Positions 23,746-35,269 of a stretch of DNA of 64,000 bases are shown here, piece after piece. Origin of the DNA: Paraphysomonas bandaiensis (Eukaryota; Chrysophyceae); contig CBFFRP010000323.1 of the NCBI GenBank assembly GCA_965644295.1, forward strand, positions 34,778-98,777. The letters run 5' to 3'. The notes beneath the pieces were generated by a model. It had not been told where the DNA came from and did no database searches. It was given only the letters and a program-made list of their open reading frames with translations. Every line of letters starts with the position of its first letter. Position 1 is the stretch's first letter. The translations under genes were made by a program, and so were the position numbers.

Positions 23746-25125
23746 GCAGGGCTTGAGAACAATATATTAAATTGCAATGTATTGTAAAATATATTGATTG
23801 TAGGGAAATATTATTCAACCTAGTCACACTATTTTTGGTGGAATAACCAATAACCTAATCAAAGTAATAAAAAACTCAACCTAGTCAATTTTGGTATTCA
23901 ACCTAGTCGTTCTTTTATCCATTGATTACACACTGGCTGTGACTGCTTAACATACCATCTCACACCACACAATATATAGTATATTACAAACATTCAAACA
24001 TAACAATAAACTCTTATATATACGTAACACAGGTGTACGTCCGTCTATGACTATCGAGCCTATCTATAGCATATAAGTATATAGCGATGGGTCCCCTGTG
24101 AGTGTTATGGGGAGGAGGGGTCCATGAAGCTGTCGATATATTCTATGGTCTGCAGGACATCTCCACTGAATGACTTCGATGGCTGCATTGACTTTCAGGA
24201 ACGCATAAATCCCCCTTGTTTTAGACCAATGAAGAAAAAAAGGAAGTTTTCAGGGCACAAAGTTGATATATTTGTAAAAACAGCATCATAATAGTGGACA
24301 GTTACTTCTATTAATATAATATACAATATATATATCACTGATAGAAGAGACGCCTGTTAAATGAATGCTTACAATAGTAGAGATAGTTGCAGCTGTTTTT
24401 GAAGTCCGACTTAACCTTGCTGTCAATGAACTCATCGGTAGTAAAGACAAAGAAACTAAGCAAAGATATGTGGCAAAACCTAACGAAGAAGGCAGTCGAT
24501 GTCTCACTGGACAAGTAGACCTGCTAATGGGGAAGTTAAAAGCAGATTTAAAATGCATCCTTGCTACCAGGAATGATTAATGTCACTCGATGGTCATCTA
24601 TTTTCAGTTTCTGCTCAAGTGGTCGCGTATAAAAGATCCTGTATCAAGAATCAAAGGTCACCGGATGTAGTTACTGATATGATTCCTACTGCTCGACAGA
24701 ATTTCGATATTGCCACCCTTGTAAACGATTTGACATTATCTCAGTGCTGTGCAAAAGTATGCATCCCTCTACACTTAGTATTATAATATTCTTTCTAAAA
24801 GCTAGTCGAAACATGTGGCCAGATGTATACTTTAACTAATTTTGAATGAATGTGGTGATAACAACATTAAAGATGGTTCAGAGAATGGGTAGGAGGAAAG
24901 TTGTTACTAGCTAAGCAGTAGGTAACATTTGTCTACTACCTTAATGACTATTACTAAATAAGGAATCTACGCAAGTGTTTAATTGCTAAATTGCTGAATA
25001 ACGATACTATTATATTGCAATATATTACAATAGTATGTTGGGTCGGTTTAAAAACTTCATTCTCACTATTTTTGGTGAGGCGCTATCTAACAATAGTATT
25101 GCAATATATTGTTCCCTAACCCTGC
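23746..25125. mobile_element. Non-LTR element E1 with inverted ends and CCTAGTC motifs
   Basis: The left end starts GCAGGGCTTGAGAACAATAT. The right end, read in reverse, starts GCAGGGTTAGGGAACAATAT. Inside the left end is a series of AACCTAGTC boxes (23815-23915) shared with element E2 at 54.5 kb, followed by the shared GATGGGTCCCCTGTGAGTGT region near 24088. The inside holds exon-like open frames (24124-24783). The inverted ends plus a related second copy support a DNA-transposon-like unit of about 1.38 kb. No transposase catalytic motif was recognised and target-site duplications are unclear. Confidence 0.55.
24124..24783 (+). CDS. Exon-like open frames inside element E1
   Basis: Three consecutive open stretches. 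The first, 24124-24291, begins MKLSIYSMVC and holds PMKKKRKFSGHKVDIF, with a nuclear-localisation-like basic block; it could splice from GTAAAA after DIF. The second, ending at 24580, includes EVRLNLAVNELIGSKDKETK and GQVDLLMGKLKADLKC. The third, starting at 24580, includes VTDMIPTARQNFDIATLVND. Amino-acid composition looks coding, but no family was recognised and the joins are unproved. It could be a transposon protein or a captured host gene fragment. Confidence 0.35.
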
Positions 25126-25945
25126 TTTATTAGTTTTTATCTTTTCGATAAGCTAAATTAAGAGTGTTTTGTCATGATTCATTCTAAATCCTAATTCAGT
25201 TACGCTCTTGAGCGGAGCATCAACTGACACCCGGCGCACATAAGCACATAACTTTCACACCATATCTCCTGTTGCCCATCAATACAGCTGCTGACACCTT
25301 ATACTGGCTCTTACATATCCAAACACATGAGTACACTTATATTCATTAGACTCGCATAACTAACATATGTAAGCAACGCTCTATCGATCATAGAGCACTT
25401 GCTCGTATATCATACGGCAGAGGAGAACTATTCATCAATGCGATAACAGACACAAATAGCATCACGCATACTGGAAGTGTATACCAGAGAATACACGCAT
25501 ACTCTGTTCCAATAAGCCATACCACTTCCAATGCCCGCTTTGTAGCGTCCAACGACTATGCTCAATGCTTTCACATCTGAAGGTGAACGTTTTGAGAGGT
25601 ATGAAGTGCTTCTGGACATCCAGGTGGATGTATCTGCAGTCCATCCATGGCAGTTGAAGAATGTGAGACCCACAAGCAGAAGTTGCACCGTATATGCTTC
25701 CATTGCACTGTTGCCTGACCCCGAGCTACAGATACATGCATGCCAAGATGCGAGGCCCTTCGCTCTTTCCCTGAGAGCGCGTACATGGAACACTCACTCG
25801 TAGATCGTCAGCAGTCTCAGGTAACTCTCACATCCGTCAACTGCTATGGATGGACTGCAGAGCCTAGTCACCATCAACTGCCAGCTGCCAGCCCAGTCGT
25901 TGCTTCGTAGTACTGACACAGTGAGATCCGCCGTATGATAGTACG
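25126..25945. other. Intergenic region with unresolved open frames
   Basis: From 25428 to 25920 both strands are open for long stretches. A plus frame 25558-25803 contains YEVLLDIQVDVSAVHPWQL and YASIALLPD, faintly C2-like. The minus strand has 25428-25793 and a short frame with VLRSNDWAGSWQLMV. The two cannot be ranked without transcripts. Confidence 0.3.
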
Positions 25946-26091
25946 TATTGGCATCCTTTGTATATTTTTGTTCCAAGATGCCTCTAATATTGAGACAACA
26001 ATTATATGTATTCCAGCCGTATTTATAGTTCAGTAATATAGAGTATATTTGATTCAATTTAGTTCCGAAAAATAAGATGCTGACTGCGATA
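25946..26091 (+). mobile_element. MITE M1, copy A
   Basis: 146-bp copy of a family with four copies here. Internal sequence such as GATGCCTCTAATATTGAGAC and CCGAAAAATAAGATGCTGAC is almost identical between copies. Termini are TATTGGCA ... TGCGATA, compared with the perfect TATCGGCA ... TGCCGATA of copy C. It lies 200 bp upstream of the DPP gene start. Confidence 0.82.
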
Positions 26092-26289
26092 CGTATGCAT
26101 GTTGTCGAAATACAATGTATTCTACTGTATTCGGCCCCTCCCTGTATGTGTACATACAGTAGCATGGAGTGCAGAGCGAGGATCTCCCAGTCGCCTCATA
26201 TGCGGACTGCTCTCAGCTCAGTCTCGCAGTCATATTAAGTGATTGTCTTCTGGTGCAGTGCACTCTGTGGATCTGTGCTATCAACCGCT

Positions 26290-29200
26290 ATGTTACCTCA
26301 CACCCTCTCCAGCGAAGATGTCGCCTGTGGCCCTGTGGCCTCCCGAGTGCCTTTCTCAGTCTCCTTCAGGCCAGACGAGCCCTCAGCTGTGTGTTTTTTG
26401 TTTCCAGACTCACAAGGCGCTCGACAGATATACACATACTCCTGCACCACACCCGACGACTCACCCCCCACTCAACTACTGAATGTCACCTCATCCGGTC
26501 GCATCTCTTATGAGGAGCAGCTCAGGAGGGAGCGTATGAGACTATTCAGCACAGGAGTCACCTCATATTATTGGGTTAAAAGGGACGATAGGACAGCTCT
26601 CATGATACCCATAAACGACCAGATATTAGTGTTTCAACAGGTGCTTTTGCTTTTCTGTTGATATGGTTTTCTGTTTCACCTCTGTTCGCTCCCTCTTTCT
26701 ATGAGTTCAGTGTCTATGTTGTTAATACATTCTATTGAACAGGGAGAGGTGTTTACTGTATACGATGGCCACTTAGGAGCTCCTATCGACCCAACTTGGT
26801 CGCCAAATGGCAACTACATAGCCTTCGTTGTATCTGGAGACATATACTACATTTCTCTCCCTTTGGAACTGAATTCTATGGAAACGAAACCAGTTCTTAC
26901 AAGACTAACATATATTGGAGAGAGAGAAGGCTTTAGCTGTGGTCTCGCCGATTTTTTGGCGCAAGAGGAGATGGACAGGTGTGCTAAGGACGGTGTATAT
27001 ACATGTTAGCCGATATGAGATTTGATGCATGTAACCCCACTTTCGTGGTAGCTCATGTTCCACATAGCTTAGACATTGAGCCTGCGTGTGTACTGTATTA
27101 ACCTTTTGAACAGATATCGTGGCTATTGGTGGTCGCCGGACTCCAAACACATTGTATTTACAGGTGTGTGGTGTATTCTCTATATCACTGACTTAGTTTA
27201 TCCCTTGCAGTATTGGATGAGACCAGAGTGCCCGAGTTCACGATACAACATATGGTAAATGTGAATATGTATTTCTGTGTTGTAGTTTCCTATGTCAAAA
27301 TACTCTGCTGACCTCTGGCTCTATGATAGTGGCACTTGTAGTCACTAGTTTCTATTTTCTCAGGGCAGTGAAGATCCATATGCTTCGGAGACTCACCGCT
27401 ACCCCTTTACAGGTGTAATTCATTCCACATTCTGTTGTCCGTCTGTCAGAACATAGAAAATGACATATATCGTGACAGGCAAAATGAACCCATGCGTACA
27501 ACTGAGTGTCATCAGAATTGACACTCCCATGTCAGCTATAAGTGATGCAACAATCATCCCCCTTCCTCATATCAGCCCCAACGGTTCTATCGACGTCCCT
27601 CTTTCTGGGAGCCAATTGTACACTGCATACTCTAATTGTGAGGACAATTATATAGCAAGAGTAGGCTTCTGGCCCGATGGTGGTATCATGGTTCAGGTAA
27701 CTAACAGACTACAGTCTACCCTGGCCCTGCTACATGTTGATACAACAGCGCCATACACTTATCGGGTGGTATTGACGGAGCGTACCGATGTGTGGGTCAA
27801 CTTACACGAGCTGTTGTATACCTTTGACTTTGGGTGGTCTCCGAAGTGGAGAGACATTTCTAATGCCGATAATATTATGTATTTTTTGTGGGGCTCCGAG
27901 AGGTCTGGTTTCATGCGTTTGTATTTATACTCATACAATCCCAGCACATGCTCAACCGAACTGCTGAATTCTTGTAACGGAGAAGATGGGGCTCTTGGGG
28001 GGCCAGGTAATTTCGTCACTGACTCCATACTGCATGTCGATACAGCCCGAGAGATTGTGTATTACTCCAGCAATCAGCACGGTCCCACCGAGAAGCACAT
28101 CTACGTCGCCCCGCTTACCAGTTCCAATAGAGGGTGTCAATCGATTCGGATTACCCCATCTGCGGGATGGCACTCTGGATATATTGACCCTACAGGCGAA
28201 GTTCTGGTTGATATCCACAGTTCTATAAGCTCTCCGCCAGTAATGTCAACGATCCCACTTGTAGCAATCGATGTTTGGCCAGAGGATGCTTCTGATTACC
28301 TATCAAGTATTCAGTGGAATTGGATTAATAGGCAACGAATCATTCTTTCGAACGGCCGACCTTCAGCCGTAACGCCACTTTCGAATTCGTGTCTAAATGT
28401 AAACACGAGGCGGTCGGAGAGAGTGTTACCCGCTCTCTGTATGCCGGAGTTCTACACTATACCTTCCAATAGCTCCTCTGGAGATGACCATGAATTGCAT
28501 TGCTGCATTTACAAACCAGATGTGGGACTACATGGGCAGGGTCCATACCCCTGTGTGGTGGCGGTTTATGGCGGTCCACATGTACAGCGCGTAACCAATA
28601 TGTGGGTAAGTCGTTTTTCATGTGACTCTTTCTTGCACTGAGAGTGTATGTGAACTAACACATGCAGGTGACCAGGGCTGATATGCGTGCCCAAAGACTA
28701 GCACAGCATGGTATAGTAGTCATCAAATGCGATAACAGAGGGTCTTCTAGAAGAGGTCTGCGCTTTGAGGGGGCTATCAAGCATGATATGGGTGTGTACA
28801 CTGCTAAATTCATAGTACTCTCATTATCTATACATTTACTACCTCTGTGGTGATCATCACAGAATATTCGAAATACTGCCATTTATTTCTTCTGTTGTAA
28901 TTGTAAGGAACTGTGTATTTAACCAGGTAACCTCGAGATAAGTGATCAAAGAAGAGCAGTACAGCATTTTGTTGAGCTCGGTTTAGTGGATAAAGATAAA
29001 GTGGGGATATATGGGTGGTCGTATGGTGGCTATATGTCAGCTATGGCACTCTGCAAGGCACCGGAAACATTTCATTGTGCAGTGGGTAGGGATTGTTTGC
29101 TTTTGAAAGTGCAATAACTGTACTTGTTAATTGTGGCGGTTTATTTTGATATAGCTGGCGCTCCTGTGACCTCGTGGGACGGCTACGACACCCACTACAC

Positions 29201-29609
29201 AGAGCGATACATGGGTTTGCCGTTCATGAACCCCTCTGGATATGCCTCAAGCTCTGTAATGAACCATGTCGAGGGACTGCGAGGACACCTCCTGCTTGTA
29301 CACGGATCGATAGATGAAAATGTACATTTTAGACACACTGCTAGGCTTATCAGCGCCATCATTGCGCATAGAAAGAGGTGTGTTGCTTAGTATTCAATGA
29401 TATTCTAACAACATTGTAACGGCTATGCCTGATTTAGATACGACCTCATGTGCTTTCCGCGTGAGAGACACGCACCCCATGATTTGGCGGGATTGATATA
29501 TATGGAGGACAGAATACTAAAGTTTTTAATTGAGAGTCTAAATATAGCTCGACCTCAGTGTAGTATGGATTCACATAAGCATGATATCAGATTGGCAGCA
29601 CATTTGTGA
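26290..29609 (+). CDS. Dipeptidyl peptidase, DPP8/9-like (peptidase family S9B)
   Basis: Serine peptidases of this group remove N-terminal X-Pro or X-Ala dipeptides. Ten exons: 26290-26640, 26743-26978, 27114-27163, 27211-27254, 27364-27412, 27479-28605, 28668-28791, 28927-29085, 29155-29377 and 29438-29609, giving 844 residues (DPP8/9 about 860-890). The beta-propeller starts with [13 protein letters not shown] and [28 protein letters not shown] holds the Glu pair that grips the substrate N-terminus. The hydrolase domain has VYGGPHVQ, nucleophile Ser692 in GWSYGGY, Asp767 in [11 protein letters not shown] and His799 in RERHAP. The Asp-His spacing equals that of DPP8. There is no signal peptide or membrane helix, so it is probably cytosolic. 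The exact start codon is the least certain point. Confidence 0.92.
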
Positions 29610-30261
29610 GGGGCTGGATGGAAATACAAGTTTCGATTATTTTATACTTATATCGGACTTCGGAGTATTTATTGCGGTGTCACGCTTTCTCATATTGGAT
29701 TAGCAAAAGTAAGAAGAAAAAGTTAAATAATATACTATGCATTTTCTTAAATACTTAAATAGGATGATCTGACCACGATATATATTCTATATTCTCTGTT
29801 TGGGATGATATACAATATCGATGGAAAATAAAACTAGCTACTACTTCAAATTCAAATTGATATGTCATATGTCACCAGCAGCACGACTTATATAACTCTA
29901 TATTATTTAGTAAGTATCAATCTATTCTTTGTACGACTCCCCAGCGCCATGTCTACGATTGGCAGTTATCAGTAAGTGTACTCATGTATTTGGGTATGTA
30001 AGAGCCAGTAAGAGGATACAGTGTGTCAGCAGCTGTATTAATTCCCAACAGCAGTTATGGCGTGATAGTTATGTGCTTATGTTGAGTTCCCACTGCTTTA
30101 GTTCAGTAACTATATAATTCTTATCAGCTAGAAGCCAAGAGAACAACACAGAAAGTTTAGTTTGGTTAGTTATCTAACCCTGTATTTCCCATTAGGTGGT
30201 TCAAAACTAACTAAATAGTGTGGTAAACTAAAGCTTTGTCAACTGAAAAATTATAACATTT
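29610..30261. other. Convergent intergenic region
   Basis: Lies between the 3-prime ends of the DPP gene (+) and the acidic-tail gene (-). AT-rich, with no supported feature. Confidence 0.45.
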
Positions 30262-30687
30262 CTAATCCAAGTAGTCGTCGTTATTACCTTGCCAGACATC
30301 AATCTCATCGTACCCCTTTACAACACCATCAGCAGCTTCTACATCAGAATCATCATCTTCGTACTCAGCAAAATCTTACAACTTCAGAACACACATACGC
30401 ATCCTCCTCACAATATCTACCAAGTGCTATTGTACGATCATACTCAGAACAACCCTCCATTCCATGTTGTCGTAAATCTTTCATTGTACGCAAACCAGCA
30501 TGCTTTCTATGGACATCCTGCTCTACATCCCTCCACAGCTCCTCGATAGGTTGCCCAGAGGGATGAGGATACCGGAGCTGATCATGTGTGATCTCAAGGT
30601 TAGAGACATCGTTAAACCACTTCTGTATATCTGGAAATTCAACTGCTCCATCTTCTTCACTTCTGATGCTCTGAACCTTAAGTCCAA
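30262..30687 (-). CDS. C-terminal part of an acidic-tailed protein (5-prime end unresolved)
   Basis: Two joined exons, in reading order: 30687-30421 and 30374-30262, with a 46-nt GT-AG intron that keeps frame. The first reads VEFPDIQKWFNDVSNLEITH and HPSGQPIEELWRDVEQDVHR, ending EYDRTIAL. The second is an acidic tail (EYEDDDSDVEAADG, ending WQGNNDDYLD and TAG). A stop lies just upstream of 30687, so this begins at an acceptor (CTGAG). The remaining exons lie further up the minus strand, perhaps starting from ATG 31210, with the 30.75-kb hairpin inside an intron. Coding quality is good but the family was not recognised. Confidence 0.6.
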
Positions 30688-30751
30688 CTCAGAAGATTCA
30701 ACCGTTGAGAGGATACCGCCACTGTACAGTACCTCGACACGTACACGTACA

Positions 30752-30924
30752 GGGGGTGGTTGTGCATATCGATTTCAACGATTTGTTCATCGTTTATTTC
30801 ATCGAAAAATCATTGTTTTTTCAGTGAAAAGTGAAACAAAGTGACTTTTTAATGAAAAAACGATGATTTTTCGATGAAATAAACGATGAACAAATCGATG
30901 AAATCGATATGCACAACCACCCCC
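30752..30924. repeat. Long near-perfect hairpin
   Basis: The left arm, about 30752-30835, runs GGGGTGGTTGTGCATATCGA ... TCATCGAAAAATCATTG. The right arm to 30924 is its reverse complement with only a few mismatches (CGATTTGTTCATCG and TTTATTTCATCGAAAAATCA are found in both), leaving almost no loop. Total 173 bp. Possible roles: recently inserted fold-back DNA, a structured RNA or a recombination product. Confidence 0.85.
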
Positions 30925-30984
30925 AGTGTCATGCCGCATACCGCATGAGAGGCACTAAAATGACTGTTTTTTACAACCGCCTGC

Positions 30985-31030
30985 CAAAAAAGATACTTTT
31001 TCATGTGTTTTTTTCCATGATTTTCGCCTT
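30985..31030 (+). repeat. Dispersed motif R3, copy 1
   Basis: AAGATACTTTTTCATGTG ... CATGATTTTCGCC nearly matches 48359-48393, which abuts MITE copy C. Confidence 0.55.
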
Positions 31031-31224
31031 TTCTCTTCTCCACAGCGACTTTCCACTGCTCACACACCACTGTATTGTGTAATACATCATGTATTTGCTA
31101 CCTTCAGGAGTGATTCCACGCTGTAGTGGATGCTGTGAGTAGATGCATATGGAATAGATAACAGCACTTGGCCTCTCTAACAGCTGCATGGATAAGACCT
31201 CTTGCACCATAGATCACTTGCGTC

Positions 31225-32312
31225 ATGCCTTATCACTGCACAGGTCCCAGATCAACTGTATTTGAGTCCATTGTGTTGCATATGGCCGCTGTGTTCTCTT
31301 ATTTGACCGAGAGGGAGGAGGCCTGTGTGTCTCTTGTGTGCCATCAGCTGCGCCTCATGCGATGCAGCATAAGGAAATGGTCTGTATGTGGATTGCAGTG
31401 TATCTCTGCCTATCTCGTCGCTCCGCCGATGTCCTTTACCCCTGTCGACTACCTCATTGCCACTGGGAAGGGTCCAGTGGCGGACTACCGAGGCCCTTGT
31501 TATGTCTCCAAGTGTATTATTGCGGCCACCGTAGATAAGGGCTGGGGGCTATTTAATGGTGCTGACACACTGCGCAGTGGATGTGTCATAGGACCGTATA
31601 CAGGAGAATTACTGGGCACTCTTGCAACTCGAGAAAGGCAGAGACACTACGACAAGAAGGTGCAGTTCGTGAAACTTGTTTTTACTACCTATATATAGGA
31701 ATCGCATTCTAATAAGGTATGCAGGGGCTTAATTATGTCCTGACTATCAGAGAGCACTCAAGGAATACACAGAGAGAACAAGGGCTACTGCTCACAACTA
31801 ATATAGATGCCACCTACGTAGGATCACCAGCAAGGTCGACATCATAGTCATGTGTGGTTACTTACCGTACAACATTTGTTCAATTTGTATTTCCTAATAT
31901 CTTACCTAGCATTTGAGTAGGTTCATTAACCACTCCTGTGATCCCAATGCAGAAGTGAGAATGATCAGGGGGAGGGATGAACGGAACAACAACGGGGTAC
32001 TTGTGGGAATACCAGTAGTAGTGTCTCTGGTACCAATTGCGCCTCACAGTGAGGTAAGGAGATATTAAAAGCATTTTTTGTAGATGGTGCTGTTCTGCTT
32101 GCATATGAAGAACTCTTGAGAGCTGCTCTAAAGTTTTATTTTTGCAGATAACAATAGACTACGGAAGTAGTCATGTTCCTGTGGGAAATAAAATGGGAGG
32201 GATTAAGCGCCCTCGAGATAGCGATGTTGATAGTGACGAGTTCGATTGTGTGCGTAGAGTACGATGTCAGTGTGGTACACTTTTGTGTAGAGGCTGGCTG
32301 CGGACAGGTTGA
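31225..32312 (+). CDS. SET-domain protein methyltransferase with F-box-like N-terminus
   Basis: Exons 31225-31659, 31725-31834, 31921-32053 and 32148-32312 give 280 residues. Residues about 12-55 resemble an F-box (VFESIVLHMAAVFSYLTERE, VSLVCHQLRLM). The SET domain follows: KGWGLFNGADTLRSG and YTGELL at its start, SPARFINHSCDPN at residues 179-191 (SAM/pseudoknot motif), and ITIDYG (catalytic Tyr motif). A post-SET CQCGTLLCRG zinc cluster closes it. The layout fits histone lysine methyltransferases of the H3K4/H3K9/H3K36 type, but the exact target cannot be told. An F-box would suggest SCF ubiquitin-ligase recruitment. Exon joins are phase-consistent. Confidence 0.88.
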
Positions 32313-33101
32313 TATAAGCCAAAAGTTTTCGAATTTGTAGTTGTATATTGTATATGTAACATAGTTATTCATGTTTGTATCATTCTAATGTAACACACAC
32401 AGAACGATGACGAAATAAAACGAAATTAAAACTTTTCTTCATCTTCCATTCCACTAACGTTTCGAATTTGGCGCCCATGTAAGCAGGACTTTGAGCTACA
32501 GGCTACAGAACTAATCAAATTTCAAATACACTTGAAAAGTATGTATATGATGTAAAATGCTAGTTAATAACATTTTTCGATCATCCGTTCTTGCGTTGTA
32601 TCGACGTACATCTAACAAGCAAATCGGGAAGTTTCTCTTCTCTTCCATTGCTCTACGCTTCACGCTTCATCTATCGAATATCGCCCTCGGTTTGTTTGGA
32701 ATTTTAAGTACATGTAAATTGAAGTATGTGAATATGTATGAAGCTCGGAGATAGTAAGACAGAAATAGTTATCAGTCTTAACTGAAAGGCATCGATTTGG
32801 AAGATGGAAGATGAGAGTGTTGTAGCGGCGTTACTTGACAATCATCTCACCCTACAGAGTGATAACAGAGACAACCACCCTCTCACCTCATGAGGAGCAC
32901 ACACCACTATACACCACTATGACCACACACTGTTGATAGTCCTCACTCGTGTCTGTGAGTAGAGGCAGCAGCAGAGCCTCTGAATCATGTACTCATATAT
33001 GCATATATCCACATCACATTCACTTCGAAGTCACCCAGAGATATACACTCATATACGTACACGTATTCCTATGTATACCATATACATATGTAAAGCTGTC
33101 G
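32313..33101. other. Intergenic region downstream of the SET gene
   Basis: A hydrophobic frame at 32557-32754 and a 29-codon frame from ATG 32804 (MEDESVVAALLDNHLTLQS) are present, but neither is supported by a family. Confidence 0.35.
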
Positions 33102-33244
33102 TATCGGCATCCTTCGTATATTTTTGTTCAAAGATGCCTCTAATATTGAGACAACAATTATGTGTATTCTAGCCATAGTTATACTGCAGTTATATAGAGT
33201 ATTTTTGCTTCATTTTATTCCCGAAAAATAAGATGCTGACTATA
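33102..33244 (+). mobile_element. MITE M1, copy B
   Basis: 143-bp copy. It begins TATCGGCATCCTTCG, contains GATGCCTCTAATATTGAGAC and ends GATGCTGACTATA. It lies about 185 bp upstream of the roadblock start, in the same orientation as copy A upstream of the DPP gene. Confidence 0.85.
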
Positions 33245-33365
33245 CGGTTATGTGTATGTGTATGTGTATGTGTATATATGTATATGTATAGCTATGTGTA
33301 TGTATATGTGTATGTATATACAGTATGTATATGTATATATGTGTATGTATATGTGTATGCGTATG
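33245..33365 (+). repeat. (TATGTG)n microsatellite
   Basis: Degenerate TATGTG/TATATG repeat that starts directly at the end of MITE copy B. Confidence 0.9.
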
Positions 33366-33428
33366 TTATCAATCTTATTGTAGCATAATTTCATTATTCG
33401 TAAGTTGTGTCAGTGTTTGTGTATTGAG

Positions 33429-33775
33429 ATGTCGATCGAGGTCGAGGAAACGATAAAGCGAATTCAGTCCCATAAGGGCGTAAAGGGAGTACTGATAATG
33501 AACACAGAGGGCATTCCCATTCGGTCGAACTTTTCTCCAGAGGACACTGAGAATTATGCGTCTCTTGTGTCTCAGGTACGCTGTGACATGATCTCCGCCT
33601 GTGGGTAATAAAAGTGTTTTGTCAGTTATCGCTGAAGGCTGCTGGAGTAGTGCGGACGCTGGATGAGAGCGATGAGTTAGCTTTTCTCCGAGTGCGGTCG
33701 AAGAAGCATGAGATCATGATCGCACCCGACAAGGATTATATATTAGTTGTAGTGCAATCTCCCAACGAAGCATGA
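33429..33775 (+). CDS. DYNLRB: Dynein light chain, roadblock/LC7 type
   Basis: A component of cytoplasmic and axonemal dynein that binds the intermediate chains. Exons 33429-33575 and 33626-33775, with a 50-nt intron, give 98 residues, the normal family length. The sequence shows [50 protein letters not shown] and [10 protein letters not shown], covering the whole LC7 fold. The start chosen (MSIEVEE) matches the family N-terminus; an upstream frame without support was ignored. Its presence says the cell uses dynein transport. Confidence 0.96.
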
Positions 33776-34897
33776 TGTGCATATTATCAACGGTTATAGA
33801 TTGTTCGTGTGTCAATTATTATTGCTGTCAACAGTGGTGGTGTTTCTAGTAATCGCTGTCGTGATATTCATTCTATCTCCAGTGTCAATGTTGCAGAAAT
33901 TAAATATCAAGTCGAAATGGAATACTTCTTGTTTGATATAGCTACATGTATGCCATCAATATATCACTAAAATATGCGTACAATTTGTATTTTCATAAAT
34001 ATGCGATACGCAGTGAACTGTTAGTATCACATTAGACTTAGCTAGGATACATGATGGTAGCAACTTAACTATCCAAATGCTGAACTCAGTCAATAATCAA
34101 TTAGTGAAATTGTAACCGGCATCTCTTAGTATTCATTGTCAGTCACTAAATATCTATTCTCTATTCTCCACTACCAATCAATATTATTAGATTGACACGA
34201 TTATATATAGTCAACGTATTTCAGATTATCTATACAACCTCAAAGCATATCATTAAATCATCAAGTATGAGTTATTGCCTTATATTATATCCGGGGCCAC
34301 TGCGTTATTTTTCTGTAGTTATATGTGCTACTGGATGTGGTTTCAGTTATAATTCAGTATTGTTCTTAGTTTGAATAGTTTCGCTTTAATGAATTTTACA
34401 ACGACATCGCCTACGCTACGATAATGCCAGGTTGAAAGCAAGACAATAGCGGTTCAGTGGATAGAACACGCAAACAACCAGCACGCAATCACTACCACTA
34501 GTGATGTCACTTCACTATACCAAAGTATGATAAATATAAAGAACGACTCCACCATCAATGAATCATTACCTTACCTTGGAATCAATGTTTGTGTCGGGCG
34601 TATTTTCGTAGGGGCAGAACTACTTTTTATAGTCTCACTCCTTCAGCTGACCATAGATATCACAACGATCCCACTCTGGAACATGTGGCAACCCATACCC
34701 AGATTGACCTAAAGCTGGGATTTTACCCACCATGCGACCGCAGGTGGCCCTCCTATCGCTTAGATGAGTTCTTGGCCGCACTTGGAATGTTACTGTTCCT
34801 CCTCTGAGAGTTTAACTAATAGAGGCTGAACTTTTTGGTCCAAGACCCCCTCCTTTCTAGCATACTTAAACAGCTGTACATCTCATGTTGTCTACTA
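33776..34897. other. AT-rich intergenic region with one open stretch
   Basis: Mostly AT-rich. At 34562-34807 the plus strand is open without an ATG and reads IDLKLGFYPPCDRRWPSYRL. The codon pattern looks coding, so it may be a gene or retroelement remnant; no family was recognised. Confidence 0.35.
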
Positions 34898-35269
34898 TCA
34901 TCCCTTTTTCTCCACTTCCCGTTCAATACATTCCTCCACTGCTGACTTTACAATAGAATATAGAGCTGAAACATCGCTAGTGGGGTCAGAGCAGTGGTCG
35001 TGTTTCTCATGCTTCCCCCTTTCCCACAGTTCATGTTGAGGAGCCTGCTAGAGGAGACAAGCTCCCATACAGTCCCGATGATGGATCGGTCGTTGGTAAT
35101 GCTGTCGAGAACAGCGTCTCGATTCTCTCGCAAGATCTCCACAGGCCCCCTCTCCCTCCCCCCTCTCTCTCTACATATATACTGATGTATACGTATACCC
35201 CTCATATGAACTATCATCTTTATAAAACAGCGCTCTCTACATCCCCCTCCGATTGCGAAGGGTTGTCAT
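34898..35269 (-). CDS. Small three-exon protein, uncharacterised
   Basis: Exons, in reading order: 35269-35241, 35170-35028 and 34965-34898, joined by 70- and 62-nt GT-AG introns, give 79 residues ending in TGA. The sequence starts MTTLRNRRG. The middle is helical (PVEILRENRDAVLDSITNDR, TVWELVSSSRLLNMN) and the end is a charged helix (SAVEECIEREVEKKG). Frame continuity across both junctions and the clean stop argue for a real gene. The family was not identified; length and helix content suggest a subunit of a coiled-coil complex, which is inference. Confidence 0.5.
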
